DNA of 64,000 nt, taken from Chryseobacterium shigense (GTDB taxonomy: Bacteria; Bacteroidota; Bacteroidia; Flavobacteriales; Weeksellaceae). Every line of letters begins with the position of its first letter. The stretch's first letter is position 1. Shown one piece after another: positions 53,173 to 62,483 of the stretch. The stretch lies in the NCBI RefSeq assembly GCF_014207845.1, contig NZ_JACHLC010000002.1:372001-436000 (forward strand), in the 5' to 3' direction. The translations under genes were made by a program, and so were the position numbers. The notes under the pieces are model-generated. The model ran no database searches and was not told the DNA's origin. It saw only the letters and a list, made by a program, of their open reading frames with translations.

Positions 53173-55416
53173 ATGAAAACACAGGGACAAAAACTTTTAC
53201 TGCTGATTGCTTTTCTAGCCTTTATCGCCGGATATTCACAGGTGAAAATCTCAGGAAAAGTTACTTTTAAAGGTAAAGGCATTAATGAAATAAATGTCAC
53301 ATTAAAAGATACTTATGACGGTGCCACTACAGATGTTCAGGGAAATTTCTCCTTTGAAACCTCAGAAAAGGGAAACCATATCCTGACATTTACCCACCCG
53401 AAATACCAGGATGTAGAAAAGCCTGTTATTATTGAAAATCAGGATGTTTCAGTCAATGCAGAACTTAAAGAACAGATCAGTGAGATTGATGCCGTGGTGG
53501 TTTCCGCAGGTTCCATAGAAGCAAGTGATAAAAAAAGAGCTACAGCCCTTTTAACACCCATTGATATTTACACGACAGCGGGAGCAGACGGACAGATCTC
53601 TTCTGCTTTAAATTACCTTCCCGGCGTCCAGAAAGTAGGAGAAACAGAAGGCCTTTTCATTCGCGGAGGTACAGGAACAGAATCCAAAATATTCATGGAC
53701 GGAAGCCTGATCAACAATTATTTCTCCAATTCAGTTCCGGGAATTGCAGGAAGAGACCGTTTTAATACATCACTTTTTAAAGGAAATATTTTTTCAAGCG
53801 GTGGATATTCTGCATTATACGGCCAGGCTCTTTCAGGAGCGCTGATGCTGGAAAGTGTGGATCTTCCGGACCAGAGCTCATATGATTTTGGGATTTCACC
53901 CATCTTTTTAAGCGCAGGGTTTCAAAAACTGGGAGCAGATAAAAATCATTCTTACGGAGCTACTTTAGGCTATTCATTATTAAGCCTGATGCAGAAAGTT
54001 TTTAATTTTAATACTGATTTTATCGATGCTCCACAGGGTTTGAACGGTGATTTTAACTTCAGAATCAAAACAAAATCCGGAGGGTTCATTAAATATTACG
54101 GAATGTATGATTCCAACAAAATGGGAGTGAAAACAGAAAGCCTGGAACCGGAATATGATTTTGCGCTGGTAAGGCTAAAAGGAAGAAATACCTATCATAA
54201 CCTTTCTTTTAAACAGAAATTCGGGAAATATCTCCTGAATGCCGGAACTTCTTATTCCTACAACAGATCCGATCTTAATTTTTCTACAGAAACCAATAAT
54301 ACAGAATCCGGCAGTTCAGAACTTTTAACAGACGGAAACTATATCAATTTTAAAGCTGTCCTTGAACGGAAAATCAATAAAATCAGTGCAGTAAGAGCCG
54401 GTTTTGAGCTGAATAATACGAGTGAAAAGCTGAATTTCGGAAACGTACAGAAAAACTATAAAGATCTTATATCCGCAGCTTTTGCAGAAACAGACCTGGG
54501 ATTCAGCAATGCGCTGTCTGCAAAAATAGGAGTAAGGGCAGAAACCTCTTCTTATTTAGGAAAAAGCAATATTGCGCCACGCTTTGCATTGGCTTACCGT
54601 CTGGCGAAAGACTGGACCACCTCCTTTGCCTACGGACTGTTTTACCAGAATCCGGAAAGTAAATACATCAATTGGCCTGCGGACCTTGATTTCCAGAAAT
54701 CACAACACTATATTTTCCAGGTTCAGAGGGCATCAGATGGAAGAAGCCTCCGTTTTGAAGCATTTTACAAGAAATATGACCAATTAATTAAGACATTTAA
54801 CATCACACCGGATAAAGAACAGAACCAGCAGGTACAGACCGCTTTGAATAATGACGGCTATGGCTATGCAAAAGGGCTTGAGCTGTTCTGGAGAGATAAG
54901 AAAACTTTTGAAAATATAGATTACTGGATCAGCTACTCATTCCTGGATTCAAAAAGAGATTTTATCAATTATCCTGTGAGCCTCAAACCTAATTTTGCTT
55001 CCGCACACACCCTTTCTGCTGTGGCGAAAAGATTTATCCCCGAGTGGAAATTAGGAGTTAATTTATCTTACACTTACTCGAAAGGACGGCCTTATTATGA
55101 TATTGCAACGAAAACTGAGAACAGCAATGCAGTTAATTATATCAGAAATGAAGGAAGGCTGAAAGATTACAATGCACTTAATATCAGCTTTAATTACCTT
55201 CCGAACCTGGGGAAAAAAGATGCCAGAGCTTTTACCGTTCTTGTATTGAGTGTTTCCAATGTTTTAGGGTCCAAAAATGTTTACGGATATAATTTTTCTC
55301 TTGACGGATCAAGAAGTTCGTCAGTTGTTCCACCGGTAAACACTTTTGTTTTCATAGGCGCTTTCATTAGCTTTGGAGTAGATAAAACACAGGATGCCAT
55401 CAATAATAATTTGTAA
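53173..55416 (+). CDS. TonB-dependent receptor
   Basis: 747 residues. Signal peptide (1-22), a carboxypeptidase-regulatory-like beta domain (about 23-105), a plug domain (QISSALNYLPGVQKV, GLFIRGGTGTESKIFMDG) and an outer-membrane barrel to the C-terminus. It lacks a SusD partner, so small-molecule or metal import is more likely than glycan uptake. The next gene, 82 bases downstream, encodes a periplasmic protein and may be cotranscribed. Divergent from sodC. Confidence 0.9.
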   Translation: MKTQGQKLLLLIAFLAFIAGYSQVKISGKVTFKGKGINEINVTLKDTYDGATTDVQGNFSFETSEKGNHILTFTHPKYQDVEKPVIIENQDVSVNAELKEQISEIDAVVVSAGSIEASDKKRATALLTPIDIYTTAGADGQISSALNYLPGVQKVGETEGLFIRGGTGTESKIFMDGSLINNYFSNSVPGIAGRDRFNTSLFKGNIFSSGGYSALYGQALSGALMLESVDLPDQSSYDFGISPIFLSAGFQKLGADKNHSYGATLGYSLLSLMQKVFNFNTDFIDAPQGLNGDFNFRIKTKSGGFIKYYGMYDSNKMGVKTESLEPEYDFALVRLKGRNTYHNLSFKQKFGKYLLNAGTSYSYNRSDLNFSTETNNTESGSSELLTDGNYINFKAVLERKINKISAVRAGFELNNTSEKLNFGNVQKNYKDLISAAFAETDLGFSNALSAKIGVRAETSSYLGKSNIAPRFALAYRLAKDWTTSFAYGLFYQNPESKYINWPADLDFQKSQHYIFQVQRASDGRSLRFEAFYKKYDQLIKTFNITPDKEQNQQVQTALNNDGYGYAKGLELFWRDKKTFENIDYWISYSFLDSKRDFINYPVSLKPNFASAHTLSAVAKRFIPEWKLGVNLSYTYSKGRPYYDIATKTENSNAVNYIRNEGRLKDYNALNISFNYLPNLGKKDARAFTVLVLSVSNVLGSKNVYGYNFSLDGSRSSSVVPPVNTFVFIGAFISFGVDKTQDAINNNL

Positions 55417-55498
55417 AAATAACGACAACAGATATCACAATCATTACAAAATACATAACTTCGGAAATACAATTAATTAACTTTAAAAAATTGACATA

Positions 55499-56149
55499 AT
55501 GAAAAAATACCTATTAAGTTTCGCTTTAGCCTTTATGAGTTTAACGGCTTTTGCACAGGCAGATTACGAAAAAGTAATGGCTGAAAAAATCGCTAAAACG
55601 GAAACCTGCAAAACACCTGAAGAGTTCCAGACCCTGGCGAATGATTTCCAGAGAATCGGAAGTAAAGAAAGCTCAAAATGGCTTCCTCCATACTATGCGG
55701 CATTCTCTCAGATTCAGAAAGGAAGACTGATGATGAGAAACGGAAATATGCAGGGATTGGATGAAACGGCAGCCCAGGCAGATAAATATCTGGCCTCTGC
55801 GCAGAACCTTGCAGGAGCAGACAATGCAGAAATTCATCTGCTAAAAAAGATGGCTGCATCTTTAAGAATGATGGTGAACCCGGCTCAGCGTTATATGACA
55901 GACGGCGCAAAAGCAATGGAAGAAATGGGTATTGCGGAAAAACTTGATCCTTCAAATCCCAGAATAGCCCTTATTAAAGCAGAAGATACTTATTTCACTC
56001 CGGAACAATACGGAGGAAGCAAATCTAAAGGATTGGAAATGTTCAAAGAAGCCATTACGAAATTCAATGCTTATAAGCCCAAAACAGCTTTAGACCCGAA
56101 CTGGGGTAGAGCAGAGGCAGAATATTTCATCAGCATGCCAACAAAATAG
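55499..56149 (+). CDS. Periplasmic helical protein downstream of TonB receptor
   Basis: 216 residues with a signal peptide (1-19, ending FAQA). Helical pairs (YYAAFSQIQKGRLMMRNGN, ADKYLASAQNLAGADNAEIHLL, AMEEMGIAEKLDPSNPRIALIKAED) resemble TPR repeats. Trp residues flank the repeat region. Function unknown; position suggests a partner of the receptor. A terminator follows. Confidence 0.7.
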   Translation: MKKYLLSFALAFMSLTAFAQADYEKVMAEKIAKTETCKTPEEFQTLANDFQRIGSKESSKWLPPYYAAFSQIQKGRLMMRNGNMQGLDETAAQADKYLASAQNLAGADNAEIHLLKKMAASLRMMVNPAQRYMTDGAKAMEEMGIAEKLDPSNPRIALIKAEDTYFTPEQYGGSKSKGLEMFKEAITKFNAYKPKTALDPNWGRAEAEYFISMPTK

Positions 56150-56170
56150 CGCAGATACCAACGAAATTTA

Positions 56171-56197
56171 AACCTTCCTTACCCGGAAGGTTTTTTT
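56171..56197 (+). terminator. Terminator after the TonB receptor unit
   Basis: Arms AACCTTCC / GGAAGGTT with a 6-base loop, followed by seven T. Confidence 0.85.
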
Positions 56198-56287
56198 ATT
56201 CCATTCGGGAAACAAAATCTGCCCTTCGGTAAAAAATAATTTTCGATACCTTTAATAAAAACTAATTTTGAGCCAAGAAAACGGATC

Positions 56288-57616
56288 ATGAAGCGTAAAT
56301 ATTTTATTTCATTACTTTGGATATCCTTGGGAACCACTCTTTTTTTCTTTTTGTTTTTTAACGAGAAGACCTTGGAGAACTTTACTATGACGTTGCTCCT
56401 TTCAACCATGTATTCCTTTGTGCTTGGCGTAGGAAACGGCCTGATAAATGACTTTCTCAACAAAAAGTTTCCCTGGTCCGAAACCACAAAAACAAGAGCT
56501 GCTTTAAGTATCATTTCCATTATAATAGGAAATTTTATCCTGGTATACTTCTGCAATTACATGAACTATGTGGTGATCCAGAAAGTAGCAACAACAGAAG
56601 TTTTTTTCTCTAAAAAATATGGAGTTACCAATTGGTTCATGATCAATATTGCCCTTCTGATTTCTGCATTTCTTCATGCAAAAAGCTTTATGGAAGAGCT
56701 GAAGAAAACATCAAGGAAAGAAGTGGTAGAACAGAAGCTTATCGCCACATCTGCCAATGCACAGTTTGAAAGTCTTAAAAACCAGCTGGATCCGCATTTT
56801 CTTTTCAATTCTTTAAATGTATTGAGTTCTCTTATTGATGAGAATCCTCAACAGGCTCAGAAGTTTACAGCCTCAATGTCAAAGATTTACCGTTATGTAC
56901 TTGAACAGAAAGATAAAGAATTGGTAACGGTAGAAGATGAGATAGAATTTGCCAAAACTTACTGTGAACTTTTAAAAACAAGATTCGAAGACAGTGTAGA
57001 TTTTATTTTTGATGTTGAAAAAGAAGATTACAGGCGGTATGTAGTACCCCTCTCATTACAGCTTTTACTGGAAAACTGTATCAAACATAATTTTGCAACC
57101 TCTTCAAAACCTCTGGTCATTAAAATATTTTCTGATAATGATATGCTCTGCATTGAAAATAATCTTCAGGCAAGAGAACAGATGAAGGAAAGCGCCGGAA
57201 TTGGCTTAGCTAATATTGTTCAGCGTTATGCATTGCTTACAAAGAAAAATGTTTTTATTGAAAAATCAGAAGATTATTTTAAAGTAAAAGTTCCGATACT
57301 TGTTAATAAGCCCAATAATATCAGTACACAGGCTGAAGACGAAAACGGGTCTTATGAGAAGGCGAAAAAGCGTGTAAAAGAGTTAAAAAGCTTCTACGGA
57401 AATTTAATTTCCTATTGCACCGTGATCCCGTTTTTAGTGATTATCAATCTTATAACTTCACCCAAAAATCTTTGGTTCTATTTCCCGATGCTAGGATGGG
57501 GGATTGGCCTCGTTTCTCATGCCTTTAAAGTATTTGGGGTAGGAGAATCCTGGAAAGAAAGGAAGATACGGGAAATTATGGATAAACAAAAATACAGAGA
57601 TAATGGAAACCTATGA
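56288..57616 (+). CDS. LytS-type sensor histidine kinase fused to a 2TM domain
   Basis: 442 residues. Four N-terminal TM segments (about 8-24, 33-53, 71-91, 115-131), then the His_kinase domain with phosphoacceptor H170 in QLDPHFLFNSLNVLSSL and an ATPase part (LLLENCIKHN, SAGIGLANIVQRY). The last ~88 residues form a 2TM domain (YEKAKKRVKELKSFYGN...LGWGIGLVSHAF) close in sequence to the separate protein at 61013. The end overlaps the next 2TM gene by 14 bases. Its likely response regulator is the LytTR protein at 61657. Confidence 0.88.
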   Translation: MKRKYFISLLWISLGTTLFFFLFFNEKTLENFTMTLLLSTMYSFVLGVGNGLINDFLNKKFPWSETTKTRAALSIISIIIGNFILVYFCNYMNYVVIQKVATTEVFFSKKYGVTNWFMINIALLISAFLHAKSFMEELKKTSRKEVVEQKLIATSANAQFESLKNQLDPHFLFNSLNVLSSLIDENPQQAQKFTASMSKIYRYVLEQKDKELVTVEDEIEFAKTYCELLKTRFEDSVDFIFDVEKEDYRRYVVPLSLQLLLENCIKHNFATSSKPLVIKIFSDNDMLCIENNLQAREQMKESAGIGLANIVQRYALLTKKNVFIEKSEDYFKVKVPILVNKPNNISTQAEDENGSYEKAKKRVKELKSFYGNLISYCTVIPFLVIINLITSPKNLWFYFPMLGWGIGLVSHAFKVFGVGESWKERKIREIMDKQKYRDNGNL

Positions 57617-57923
57617 TGAAAATGATATCCGGTATCAGCAGGCCAAAAGGAAGGTTGAGCGGTTAAGCGGATTCTACAGGCATTTATTCATATATATTGC
57701 CGTAAATGCTGTAATTGTTCTTTATAATTATAAACATCTGGAACCCGGAGAAAGCTATTTCCAGTTCAAAAATTTCTTTACCGCTACATTTTGGGGGATT
57801 GGGCTGGCGGCTCATGCAATAGTTGTTTTTATAGCCAATATAGGCTTTGTTAAAAACTGGGAAGAAAAGAAGATCCGAAAACTGATGAAGGAAAAAGATA
57901 ATCACCGGAGCCAAAAGAGCTGA
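57603..57923 (+). CDS. 2TM domain protein
   Basis: 106 residues, PF13239-like: YQQAKRKVERLSGFYRHL, two TM segments (about 31-47 and 61-83), then WEEKKIRKLMKEK. The arrangement of amphipathic helix, two TMs and basic tail matches the domain fused to the upstream kinase. It overlaps the kinase gene. Such proteins probably modulate LytS-type sensors. Confidence 0.8.
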   Translation: METYDENDIRYQQAKRKVERLSGFYRHLFIYIAVNAVIVLYNYKHLEPGESYFQFKNFFTATFWGIGLAAHAIVVFIANIGFVKNWEEKKIRKLMKEKDNHRSQKS

Positions 57924-58043
57924 GCTGCTTAAAACATAATATCAGAATCGCTGACTATTGTTAAGAAAAAAACACCTTAATTGCACAGCATAGACCTTGT
58001 AAGAGTATATTAAAACCTTTTCCCGAAATAAAAATATAGAATA

Positions 58044-58613
58044 ATGAGCCCTTTACACATCCTTTTTTCAGCCTCAATGGTTGCCTGGTTTCTTTCAGAA
58101 ATCCTTTATAAAAACATGCTGAAATCCGGCAAGGAAGACAGCAAAGATAAAGATAGGTCTACCCTGAATATTTTGTGGATGGCAATTCCGTTTTCCATAG
58201 CCGCTTCAGTAGCCGTTTCTTATATGACTGCATTTCCTATTGCCAAAGGCGCCTGGATTCTGTACACAGGTGAGGCCTTTATTCTTACAGGCATTGTTCT
58301 GAGATTTTTCATCATCAGATCTTTAGGAAAATATTTTACAGTAGATGTTACCATAAAAAAAGATCATCAGATCAAAAAAGAAGGTTTCTATAAGTATTTA
58401 AGGCACCCTTCATATGCATTTTCCCTGTTAACATCTTTAGGATTAGGGCTTTATCTTAATAACTGGATTTCATTGATTCTTGCATTTCTGCCTCCTTTTC
58501 TGGCTTTTATTTACCGGATTAAAATAGAAGAACAGGCGCTTGTAGAGCAATTCGGGGAAGAATATATCCAATACCGGAAAACCACTAAAAAACTGATTCC
58601 TTTCATTTATTAA
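58044..58613 (+). CDS. Isoprenylcysteine carboxyl methyltransferase-like (ICMT/PEMT) protein
   Basis: 189 residues, four to five TM segments. The C-terminal signature KEGFYKYLRHPSYAF, then IKIEEQALVEQFGEEYIQY and LIPF matches the ICMT/PEMT membrane methyltransferase family. Bacterial members methylate lipids or unknown small molecules. Located inside the gap that splits the kinase from its regulator. Confidence 0.85.
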   Translation: MSPLHILFSASMVAWFLSEILYKNMLKSGKEDSKDKDRSTLNILWMAIPFSIAASVAVSYMTAFPIAKGAWILYTGEAFILTGIVLRFFIIRSLGKYFTVDVTIKKDHQIKKEGFYKYLRHPSYAFSLLTSLGLGLYLNNWISLILAFLPPFLAFIYRIKIEEQALVEQFGEEYIQYRKTTKKLIPFIY

Positions 58614-58683
58614 AAAAGGTATTCATTGAATATATTATTTTGAAATATTAGTAAAAAAAGCAGGTTGGGATTTGTCAAATAGT

Positions 58684-58691
58684 TAGTTTTG
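58684..58691 (+). promoter_or_regulatory. -7 element of a surface-protein promoter
   Basis: TAGTTTTG, a perfect TAnnTTTG, 19 bases before the ATG at 58711. A TTG lies 16 bases upstream. Confidence 0.5.
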
Positions 58692-58710
58692 TAAAAATAA
58701 ATTGTTGCTT

Positions 58711-60330
58711 ATGAATTTTTACAAGATTATTTCACTTCTGTCTGTGTGTGCTTTTATGCCCGCTCAGGCACAGTCTCCCGGTGGAGTTAATACCGGATTA
58801 ATCATCTGGATGAAAGCAGAAACGGGATGGACAGCAGCCAACTGGACGAACCAGGCACCCTCACCGTTATTTACAAGTATTCCTGCACTGAATATAGGAG
58901 GTACCGTGGTACCTGCAAAGATTAATAATGCGGGGTTTAATTTTAATGATGCTATACAGTTTACCGCAGGGGCAGGTAATACAACAGGAATAGCATACAA
59001 TACCGGAAATAATTATACAACAGCAAATTTCTATGGAGGCACTACTTCAGCTAACAGGAATATAACCTATTTTGGTGTTTCCAATAACGGAAGCTTTGAC
59101 CTGCTTTCAAATTTCTGGGCCAATACCACGTCAGCACCTTGTACTTCAAACAGATGTAATTCCGGTTTCAGAACTAATTCGGTTCAGTTTGGAAATGTAA
59201 GTATGACAGTTGCCTATCCATCTTCCAGAAATAATATTGGAGCCGCAAGAAGAGTAAGCAGCTCAGGAAGAAGCAGCTTTATAAACGGAGTTGAAACCAG
59301 CCTTGCTACCGCAGACAGCTTTGCAGATTCCGGAAGTTATTCTTTCAGTATAGGATACTGGCCTACTTTCTTTGCCGGTTATGCGGTTCCTGAAGTTTTG
59401 TGGTATAACAGAAACTTATCTAATGCAGAAGTAAACAGGGTAAATTCTTATCTGGCATTAAAATACGGAACCACCCTTACACAGACTACGGCTCAGAATT
59501 ATACGGCGGGCGATGGCTCTACCGTATATTGGAGTAACGCCAATGCCTCTGCAGGCGGACCTTTTAATTATAATATTTTTGGTATAGGAAGGGATGACGC
59601 TTCCGGCTTGCAGCAAAGAATTTCAAATTCTGCAAATAATTCAGGAACAACCACTATATCAGGGTCTTATCTTACCATTTCAACCAATAATAACTTTACA
59701 TCAGCTAACACATCAGCCAATCATCCGGATATTTCAGCCAATAACAATTTCCTGATGATTTCAGATAACGGGGATCTTTTAAATACCTATTCTGCCACCA
59801 TTAGCGGAATTCCGAACATAAAAAGAAGCAACAGGATCTGGCAGGCTCAGAAAACAGGAAATGCCATAGGCTGCGTTTATTATCAGTTTAACTCTATTAC
59901 CAATCCTACAGCCAATCAGAGATATTACCTGATAGCAGCTGATGACACAGCTTTTACAACAAATGTTTCCATTAAGGAAATTACCGTTTCAGGAGGAACG
60001 TCTACCGTACAGGTAAATCAGAATACAGGATCTGCAAACTATTTTACCATTGGATTGTGGGATAATACCGCCATACCTGACGTTGCAGATACCCCTTTCG
60101 GAATTGATGTTACAAAAACGGCAAACTGGAAACCCACTTCCAAAAACGGCTATATACAGATTAACTCCGTTGGAAAGCCTGTAATATTGTCCAGGGTATC
60201 TTCTACCTCGGCCATTACAACACCCGTGGAAGGAATGATGATCTTTGACAACTCGGATAATACCACCAAAGTATATAACGGAACCGTATGGAGAGCTTTA
60301 GGGGTAAACTTTAACAGATATTGTAACTAA
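58711..60330 (+). CDS. Secreted surface protein with LamG-like/DUF8202-type region
   Basis: 539 residues from ATG MNFYKIIS; TTG starts at 58702 are less likely. Signal peptide (about 1-21, AQAQS). The region about 25-245 (GLIIWMKAETGWTAANWTNQ, AEVNRVNSYLALKYGTTL) resembles the concanavalin-like domain with DUF8202 found in Flavobacteriia adhesins. The C-terminus (VEGMMIFDNSDNTTKVYNGTVWRAL) is a motif shared with the next protein. No canonical type IX sorting domain was recognised, so outer-surface location is inferred. Confidence 0.75.
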   Translation: MNFYKIISLLSVCAFMPAQAQSPGGVNTGLIIWMKAETGWTAANWTNQAPSPLFTSIPALNIGGTVVPAKINNAGFNFNDAIQFTAGAGNTTGIAYNTGNNYTTANFYGGTTSANRNITYFGVSNNGSFDLLSNFWANTTSAPCTSNRCNSGFRTNSVQFGNVSMTVAYPSSRNNIGAARRVSSSGRSSFINGVETSLATADSFADSGSYSFSIGYWPTFFAGYAVPEVLWYNRNLSNAEVNRVNSYLALKYGTTLTQTTAQNYTAGDGSTVYWSNANASAGGPFNYNIFGIGRDDASGLQQRISNSANNSGTTTISGSYLTISTNNNFTSANTSANHPDISANNNFLMISDNGDLLNTYSATISGIPNIKRSNRIWQAQKTGNAIGCVYYQFNSITNPTANQRYYLIAADDTAFTTNVSIKEITVSGGTSTVQVNQNTGSANYFTIGLWDNTAIPDVADTPFGIDVTKTANWKPTSKNGYIQINSVGKPVILSRVSSTSAITTPVEGMMIFDNSDNTTKVYNGTVWRALGVNFNRYCN

Positions 60331-60346
60331 ATAAATCCTGAAGAAA

Positions 60347-60850
60347 ATGAAAAAATACATCATTATATTAAATTTAGCCCTGTTCATTTCTTTTTTTAGT
60401 CATATGAATGCACAGGTGGCTATAGGGAAAACAAGCGTTAACGGATCTGGTATCCTTGATTTTGGAACAAGCGTATCAACAATAAGAACCATTGTAATGA
60501 ATCCTATAAACCTGCCGACATGTAATGCCACTGTAAAAGGAGCTATAGCAAGCAATGCAGCTACAGGACAGCTTGCAACCTGCAACGGAACAGCATGGAC
60601 GAATAATGGCTCTACATCTTCTTCTGTAACAGTAAGCGGAACAGATGCCGGAAACGGGGTTATTCTGGGAAATCCGGCTACAACTGCATCAGGAGCTTTA
60701 ATACTTGAATCAACAGATAAGGCCCTTATACTTCCAAAATATGCTTACCCTGACCTTCAGGTGAAGATTCCTACAAGAGGAGCTTTGGTGTATGACACCA
60801 CACGTAAGGCAGTTGTTTATTACAACGGAACCGCCTGGCAGATTTTTTAA
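60347..60850 (+). CDS. Small secreted Thr/Asn-rich surface-type protein
   Basis: 167 residues with a signal peptide (about 1-22, HMNAQ). Beta-rich and Thr/Ala/Asn-rich, with a C-terminal TRGALVYDTTRKAVVYYNGT ending WQIF, very like the end of the preceding protein. Located 16 bases after it, so cotranscribed. Probably an extracellular partner; function unknown. A terminator follows. Confidence 0.65.
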   Translation: MKKYIIILNLALFISFFSHMNAQVAIGKTSVNGSGILDFGTSVSTIRTIVMNPINLPTCNATVKGAIASNAATGQLATCNGTAWTNNGSTSSSVTVSGTDAGNGVILGNPATTASGALILESTDKALILPKYAYPDLQVKIPTRGALVYDTTRKAVVYYNGTAWQIF

Positions 60851-60869
60851 AATTAAATAACATTTTATA

Positions 60870-60900
60870 AAATCCCGATTTCATTTGAGTCGGGATTTTT
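60870..60900 (+). terminator. Terminator after the surface-protein pair
   Basis: Arms AAATCCCGA / TCGGGATTT with an 11-base loop and a T run. Confidence 0.82.
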
Positions 60901-60944
60901 GCTGTTCAGGAGTAATTTTCTACGGTTCGGTGATATAAAATTGA

Positions 60945-60972
60945 TTTGAAGTTGTTTTCTGTCATAAATTTG
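60945..60972 (+). promoter_or_regulatory. Promoter of the 2TM/LytTR unit
   Basis: TTTG at 60945-60948, a 16-base spacer, then TAAATTTG (perfect TAnnTTTG) at 60965-60972; about 40 bases before the first ATG. Confidence 0.6.
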
Positions 60973-61012
60973 ACTCAACAAAATCAAACAAATTAATTTA
61001 AAAACAAATATT

Positions 61013-61309
61013 ATGGAAACAATAGGATATACAAAAGAAACGCTGGCTTACGAAAAAGCAGCAAAAAGAGTAAAAGAATTAAAAGGATTTTATGGAAACC
61101 TTACCTCTTACTGTCTGGTTATCCCGTTCCTGCTTGCACTTAACCTTCTTACATCTCCCCAACATTTATGGTTTTACTGGCCGATGCTGGGCTGGGGAAT
61201 AGGAATTGTGGCTCATGCTGTCAATGTTTTCGGAATAGGGAAAGAATGGGAAGAAAGAAAAATCCAGGAATTGATGAACCAGGAAAAAAGAAATATAAAA
61301 ACATTATAA
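61013..61309 (+). CDS. 2TM domain protein, near-copy of the kinase C-terminus
   Basis: 98 residues: YEKAAKRVKELKGFYGNL, two TM segments (about 38-53 and 60-78), then EEWEERKIQELMNQE-like tail. Alignment by eye with the C-terminal domain of the kinase at 56288 shows identity over most positions, including LTSPxxLWFYxPMLGWGIG. First gene of a unit leading to the LytTR regulator. Confidence 0.82.
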   Translation: METIGYTKETLAYEKAAKRVKELKGFYGNLTSYCLVIPFLLALNLLTSPQHLWFYWPMLGWGIGIVAHAVNVFGIGKEWEERKIQELMNQEKRNIKTL

Positions 61310-61329
61310 TAACCAGAAAACTTACAATC

Positions 61330-61605
61330 ATGGATTACAACAGCGCATACGAAAGAGTCAGCCAACTGAAAAAATTTTACAAAAGCCTCCTTTGGTTCGG
61401 AATAGTAGCAGGAATCATTTTCTTCGATGATATCTTTGAAAACGGAAGAATCAATCTCTCCTTATTTAACGGATCTGTCATCCTTATCATATGGGGAATC
61501 ATCTTAACTGTTAAAGCTGTAAAGCTATTTATTTTAGATGCAGAATGGGAAAATGATCTCATAGAAAAAGAGATGAAAAAGGGCAAAAAGAAGATAGATT
61601 TTTAA
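61330..61605 (+). CDS. Divergent 2TM domain protein
   Basis: 91 residues from the ATG giving MDYNSAYERVSQLKKFYK; the same frame is open further upstream but that part overlaps the previous gene in another frame. Two TM segments (about 20-36 and 45-66), a shorter and more divergent member of the 2TM family, ending in a Lys-rich tail. It precedes the LytTR gene by 51 bases. Confidence 0.75.
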   Translation: MDYNSAYERVSQLKKFYKSLLWFGIVAGIIFFDDIFENGRINLSLFNGSVILIIWGIILTVKAVKLFILDAEWENDLIEKEMKKGKKKIDF

Positions 61606-61656
61606 TCTTTCCGTTTTTTATCTAATTTTATTCCCGATTTAAACTAAACTGTAACA

Positions 61657-62400
61657 ATGATCAAAACTGTCATTATTGAAGACGAAAAACCTGCTTCAAG
61701 GAAACTGGAAAGAATGCTGGGTAATTTCCCTGAAATAGAAGTAGTTGCCAAAATAGAATCGGTAGAAGAAGGAATAGCCTGGTTTTCAGAAAATGAACAT
61801 CCTCAGCTGATCTTTTCCGACATCGTTCTGGGAGATGGCCTGTCTTTCGATATTTTTGAAAAAATACCTACCAAAGGATTCATCATTTACACAACAGCTT
61901 TTGATCAATATACTTTAAAAGCATTTAAGCTGAACAGTATAGATTACCTTTTAAAACCAATCCTTGAAGAAGATCTTTCAGGGGCAGTAGAAAAGTTTAA
62001 ATCCTTTATTCCGGCGAGTAATACAACCGGTTCTGAAGATATCAAGCAGCTGATCAGAAAAGAGAAATCTACACTTTCCAGGGTTCTGGTAAAAATAGGA
62101 TACAACCTTAAAATTGTTCAGGCCCATGAAATAAGCTGTTTTTTCAGTGAAAACAAGATTGTATATCTTCAGACCGCAGAGCGTGTTTATCCCTCAGATT
62201 TTACGCTGGATGAGCTGGAAGAGATCCTGGAAGAGAAAAAGTTTTTCCGTGTGAACAGGCAGTTTATCATCAATTCGGATTATATAAAAAATATCCATAC
62301 CTCACCCTATTACAAAGTGGATATAGAATTTCAGCCGCAGGAAGAAATCACAGTAAGCCGCGACAGGGTAAAAGACTTTAAAGAGTGGCTGGTGGGATAA
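61657..62400 (+). CDS. LytTR-family response regulator
   Basis: 247 residues. Receiver domain with E8/D9, phosphoacceptor D55 (FSDIVLGD), T79/T80 and K100 (DYLLKP). C-terminal LytTR DNA-binding domain (about 140-245) with FFRVNRQFIINSDYI and ISRDRVK-like end (TVSRDRVKDFKEWL). Likely partner of the LytS-type kinase encoded at 56288. Confidence 0.93.
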   Translation: MIKTVIIEDEKPASRKLERMLGNFPEIEVVAKIESVEEGIAWFSENEHPQLIFSDIVLGDGLSFDIFEKIPTKGFIIYTTAFDQYTLKAFKLNSIDYLLKPILEEDLSGAVEKFKSFIPASNTTGSEDIKQLIRKEKSTLSRVLVKIGYNLKIVQAHEISCFFSENKIVYLQTAERVYPSDFTLDELEEILEEKKFFRVNRQFIINSDYIKNIHTSPYYKVDIEFQPQEEITVSRDRVKDFKEWLVG

Positions 62401-62483
62401 TATTACTATATTTCAAACCAGGCAATCATAATGATATGATACCTTCTAACCCGGATCACGAACCCCGCAACCCGTAACCCCAT

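Noticed and set aside
61168..61329. N-terminal extension of the second 2TM gene
   Set aside because: The extension is out-of-frame reading of the previous 2TM gene; the ATG at 61330 gives the normal 2TM start.
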